A model generated the notes under the pieces. The model was not told the origin of the DNA and ran no database searches. It worked only from the letters and a program-made list of their open reading frames with translations. This document shows positions 13,561 through 14,881 of a DNA stretch of 14,881 bases, in pieces. The DNA comes from an uncultured Eubacteriales bacterium. GTDB lineage: Bacteria; Bacillota; Clostridia; Oscillospirales; CAG-272. The translations under genes and the position numbers were made by a program. Location: the NCBI GenBank assembly GCA_934526185.1, contig CAKTAA010000056.1, positions 1 to 14,881 on the forward strand, given 5' to 3'. Position 1 is the first letter of the stretch. Every line of letters starts with the position of its first letter.

Positions 13561-14023
13561 TTACCGGTACAGGCTGTTTCGCAGCAGTCTCTCATTCAGC
13601 TCGTAAAGAGCAATTTTCTGATCTTTAATAATAAATCAAGCCGCATGCCTCGTCATATGGCAGCCATTTAATGTCCGTATGCTCATGAGATAAACGGATT
13701 TTTCCGTCAAACGGCATGGCAAAAAAATACATCGGGACAACAACAATGTCTCTGCCCCAATAGGAACGGGCGGCAGCGCTGAAAATCGTATCCGGTAAAT
13801 AACTAATGCTATCAAGCGGATAAAGTGGCTGAAATTCCTTGATTCCCGCTTCCTCAAAGATTTCCCTGCGTGCACCTTCCTCCAGCGTTTCATCATCCTC
13901 CAGCCCGCCGCAGATTCCCTGCCAGCATAATGGCATATCCGCTCTCTGAAAGACGGCGTACTCATAACCGTGTTCCCGCTGACGGTATAAAAAGATATGA
14001 ACCTGCTTAGGCTGTCTTGCCAT
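13561..14023 (-). pseudogene. NUDIX hydrolase with a C-terminal frameshift
   Basis: As written, the gene runs from ATG 14023 (GGAGG 8-9 nt upstream) to TAA at 13625-13627, 132 codons. It has a perfect Nudix box at residues 39-61 (G-X5-E-X7-REIFEEAGI), the metal-binding catalytic motif for nucleoside diphosphate-X hydrolysis. The layout resembles dihydroneopterin-triphosphate pyrophosphatase-type enzymes (NudB-like, about 150 residues). The stop comes right after HTDIKWLPYDEACGLIYY. One base over, the frame continues with IALYELNERLLRNSLYR to TAA at 13561, the expected family ending (ALxELNERL). Deleting one T in TATTATTAAAG would restore about 153 residues. The Nudix core is intact, so the truncated product may retain activity. 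Sequencing error is possible. Specificity is uncertain. Confidence 0.75.
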
Positions 14024-14217
14024 ATTTGTTCCCTCCTTTCGCGTACTTCGATGCTTGGGCTGAAGCGACATAAAATTTCCACCGCCAGTTTAATTTTTGG
14101 GTAAGTGAAAGGTTTATCTGTCTGAAAATCTGCTTATACGCACCGGCAAAGGCTGGATTCTTTCGGAGGCCTCACTGTAAAAATCCCGGAATTTCATAGA
14201 AACGAAGCATGCGGCCC

Positions 14218-14881
14218 CTACTGTCCGAAGCCACCGTCTATCCCCAATATCTGTCCGGTGATGAAGGAGGCCTGTTCCGATGCGAGAAAAACGAGCGCTC
14301 CTGCTACGTCCTCCGGCGTTCCCAGACGGCCGAGCGGCGTTTCATCCCGCATGGCGCGCCGCTCTTCTTTCTGATACGGGGCCAGCATCTCCGTATCAAT
14401 CACGCCCGGCGCAACTGCATTTACGGTGATGCCCGAAGGCGCAAGCTCCTTTGCCAGCGCTCTGGTAAAGCCTATCACGCCTGCCTTTGCCGCCGAATAC
14501 ATCACCTCGCACGAGGCTCCTGCCACGCCCCATATGGAAGATACGTTCAGAATTCTGCCGGATTTTTTACGAACCATACCGGCATACGCTTCCCTGCAGC
14601 AGTAAAACATACTCTTCAGATTCGTCCCCAATAGGAAATCAAAGTCGTCGTCAGTCATATCGCAGAGCAGACCGGACCATGCCGCTCCTGCGTTATTTAC
14701 CAACACATCCACTCCGCCGAAGGATTTATCAATTTCCTCGAACATTCGGCACACCTGTCCGCTGTCCGTCAAATCTGCCCCACACGCGTGCGCTTCATAT
14801 CCGTTTGAACGCAGTTGAGCCGCGAGATTCTGCGCACGCAATAGATGACGGAAGCCGTGCAGAACCACACGATATCCGGTC
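14218..14881 (-). CDS. SDR-family oxidoreductase (FabG-like), N-terminus off the window
   Basis: A partial gene cut by the right edge; about 221 residues are visible. The upstream frame is open to the edge and reads TGYRVVLHGFR, so the GTG at 14868 is not the start. The missing part should hold the TGxxxGIG nucleotide-binding loop. Visible short-chain dehydrogenase motifs are CGADLTD, VDVLVNNAGAAW, the Asn of LGTNLKS, the catalytic Ser of ILNVSSIWG, YSAAK with the catalytic Tyr and Lys, and GITVNAVAPGVIDTEM. The C-terminus ASFITGQILGIDGGFGQ is typical of FabG (3-oxoacyl-ACP reductase) and close relatives. The NAD(P) preference and exact substrate cannot be fixed from this fragment. No other fatty acid synthesis gene is visible. 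Confidence 0.9.
   Translation of the reverse strand, partial: TGYRVVLHGFRHLLRAQNLAAQLRSNGYEAHACGADLTDSGQVCRMFEEIDKSFGGVDVLVNNAGAAWSGLLCDMTDDDFDFLLGTNLKSMFYCCREAYAGMVRKKSGRILNVSSIWGVAGASCEVMYSAAKAGVIGFTRALAKELAPSGITVNAVAPGVIDTEMLAPYQKEERRAMRDETPLGRLGTPEDVAGALVFLASEQASFITGQILGIDGGFGQ

Noticed and set aside
14866..14868. GTG as the start of the SDR gene
   Set aside because: The frame stays open to the window edge with TGYRVVLHGFR, typical of the strand after the nucleotide-binding loop; the true start lies outside.

Overview
The window reads as chromosomal DNA of an endospore-forming Clostridia member (Bacillota), most likely near Oscillospiraceae/Ruminococcaceae. Support: the classical hrcA-grpE-dnaK-dnaJ-prmA-rsmE order with a CIRCE operator, a DnaK without the Gram-negative-type insertion, SpoIID-, SpoIVFB- and YtvI-like genes, strong GGAGG ribosome-binding sites and moderate GC. 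The species assignment is inference. No tRNA, rRNA, insertion sequence or CRISPR array was seen.

Left part (1-8151, minus strand): a heat-shock and translation-maintenance block. CIRCE (8125-8151) and a sigma-A-like promoter precede hrcA, grpE and dnaK. After a 348-bp gap that carries its own promoter-like signal comes dnaJ, followed by a large branched terminator-like hairpin. Then come prmA (L11 methyltransferase), a small gene broken by at least two frame changes (1242-1603), rsmE (16S rRNA m3U1498 methyltransferase) and the N-terminus of a PucR/CdaR-like regulator running off the left edge. HrcA represses the operon, GrpE and DnaJ are the co-chaperones of DnaK, and PrmA and RsmE modify the ribosome.

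Middle (8152-11029, plus strand): a three-gene cluster divergent from hrcA. It encodes a leaderless transthyretin/carboxypeptidase-regulatory-like protein, a leaderless SpoIID-like domain fused to three peptidoglycan-binding repeats, and a leaderless protein with two such repeats. Genes 1 and 2 overlap by 8 nt. The cluster ends in a strong bidirectional terminator. A sigma-K-like promoter candidate and the absence of signal peptides suggest a mother-cell or spore-envelope role. This is the most interesting part of the window.

Right part (11079-14881, minus strand): a small XRE-type regulator; an operon of ytvI (AI-2E family membrane protein) and an M50 SpoIVFB-like intramembrane protease; a NUDIX hydrolase whose conserved C-terminus is split off by one extra base; and an SDR oxidoreductase cut by the right edge. 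Frame breaks at 1242-1603 and 13561-14023 both look like single-base insertions, so either gene decay or sequence error should be considered.
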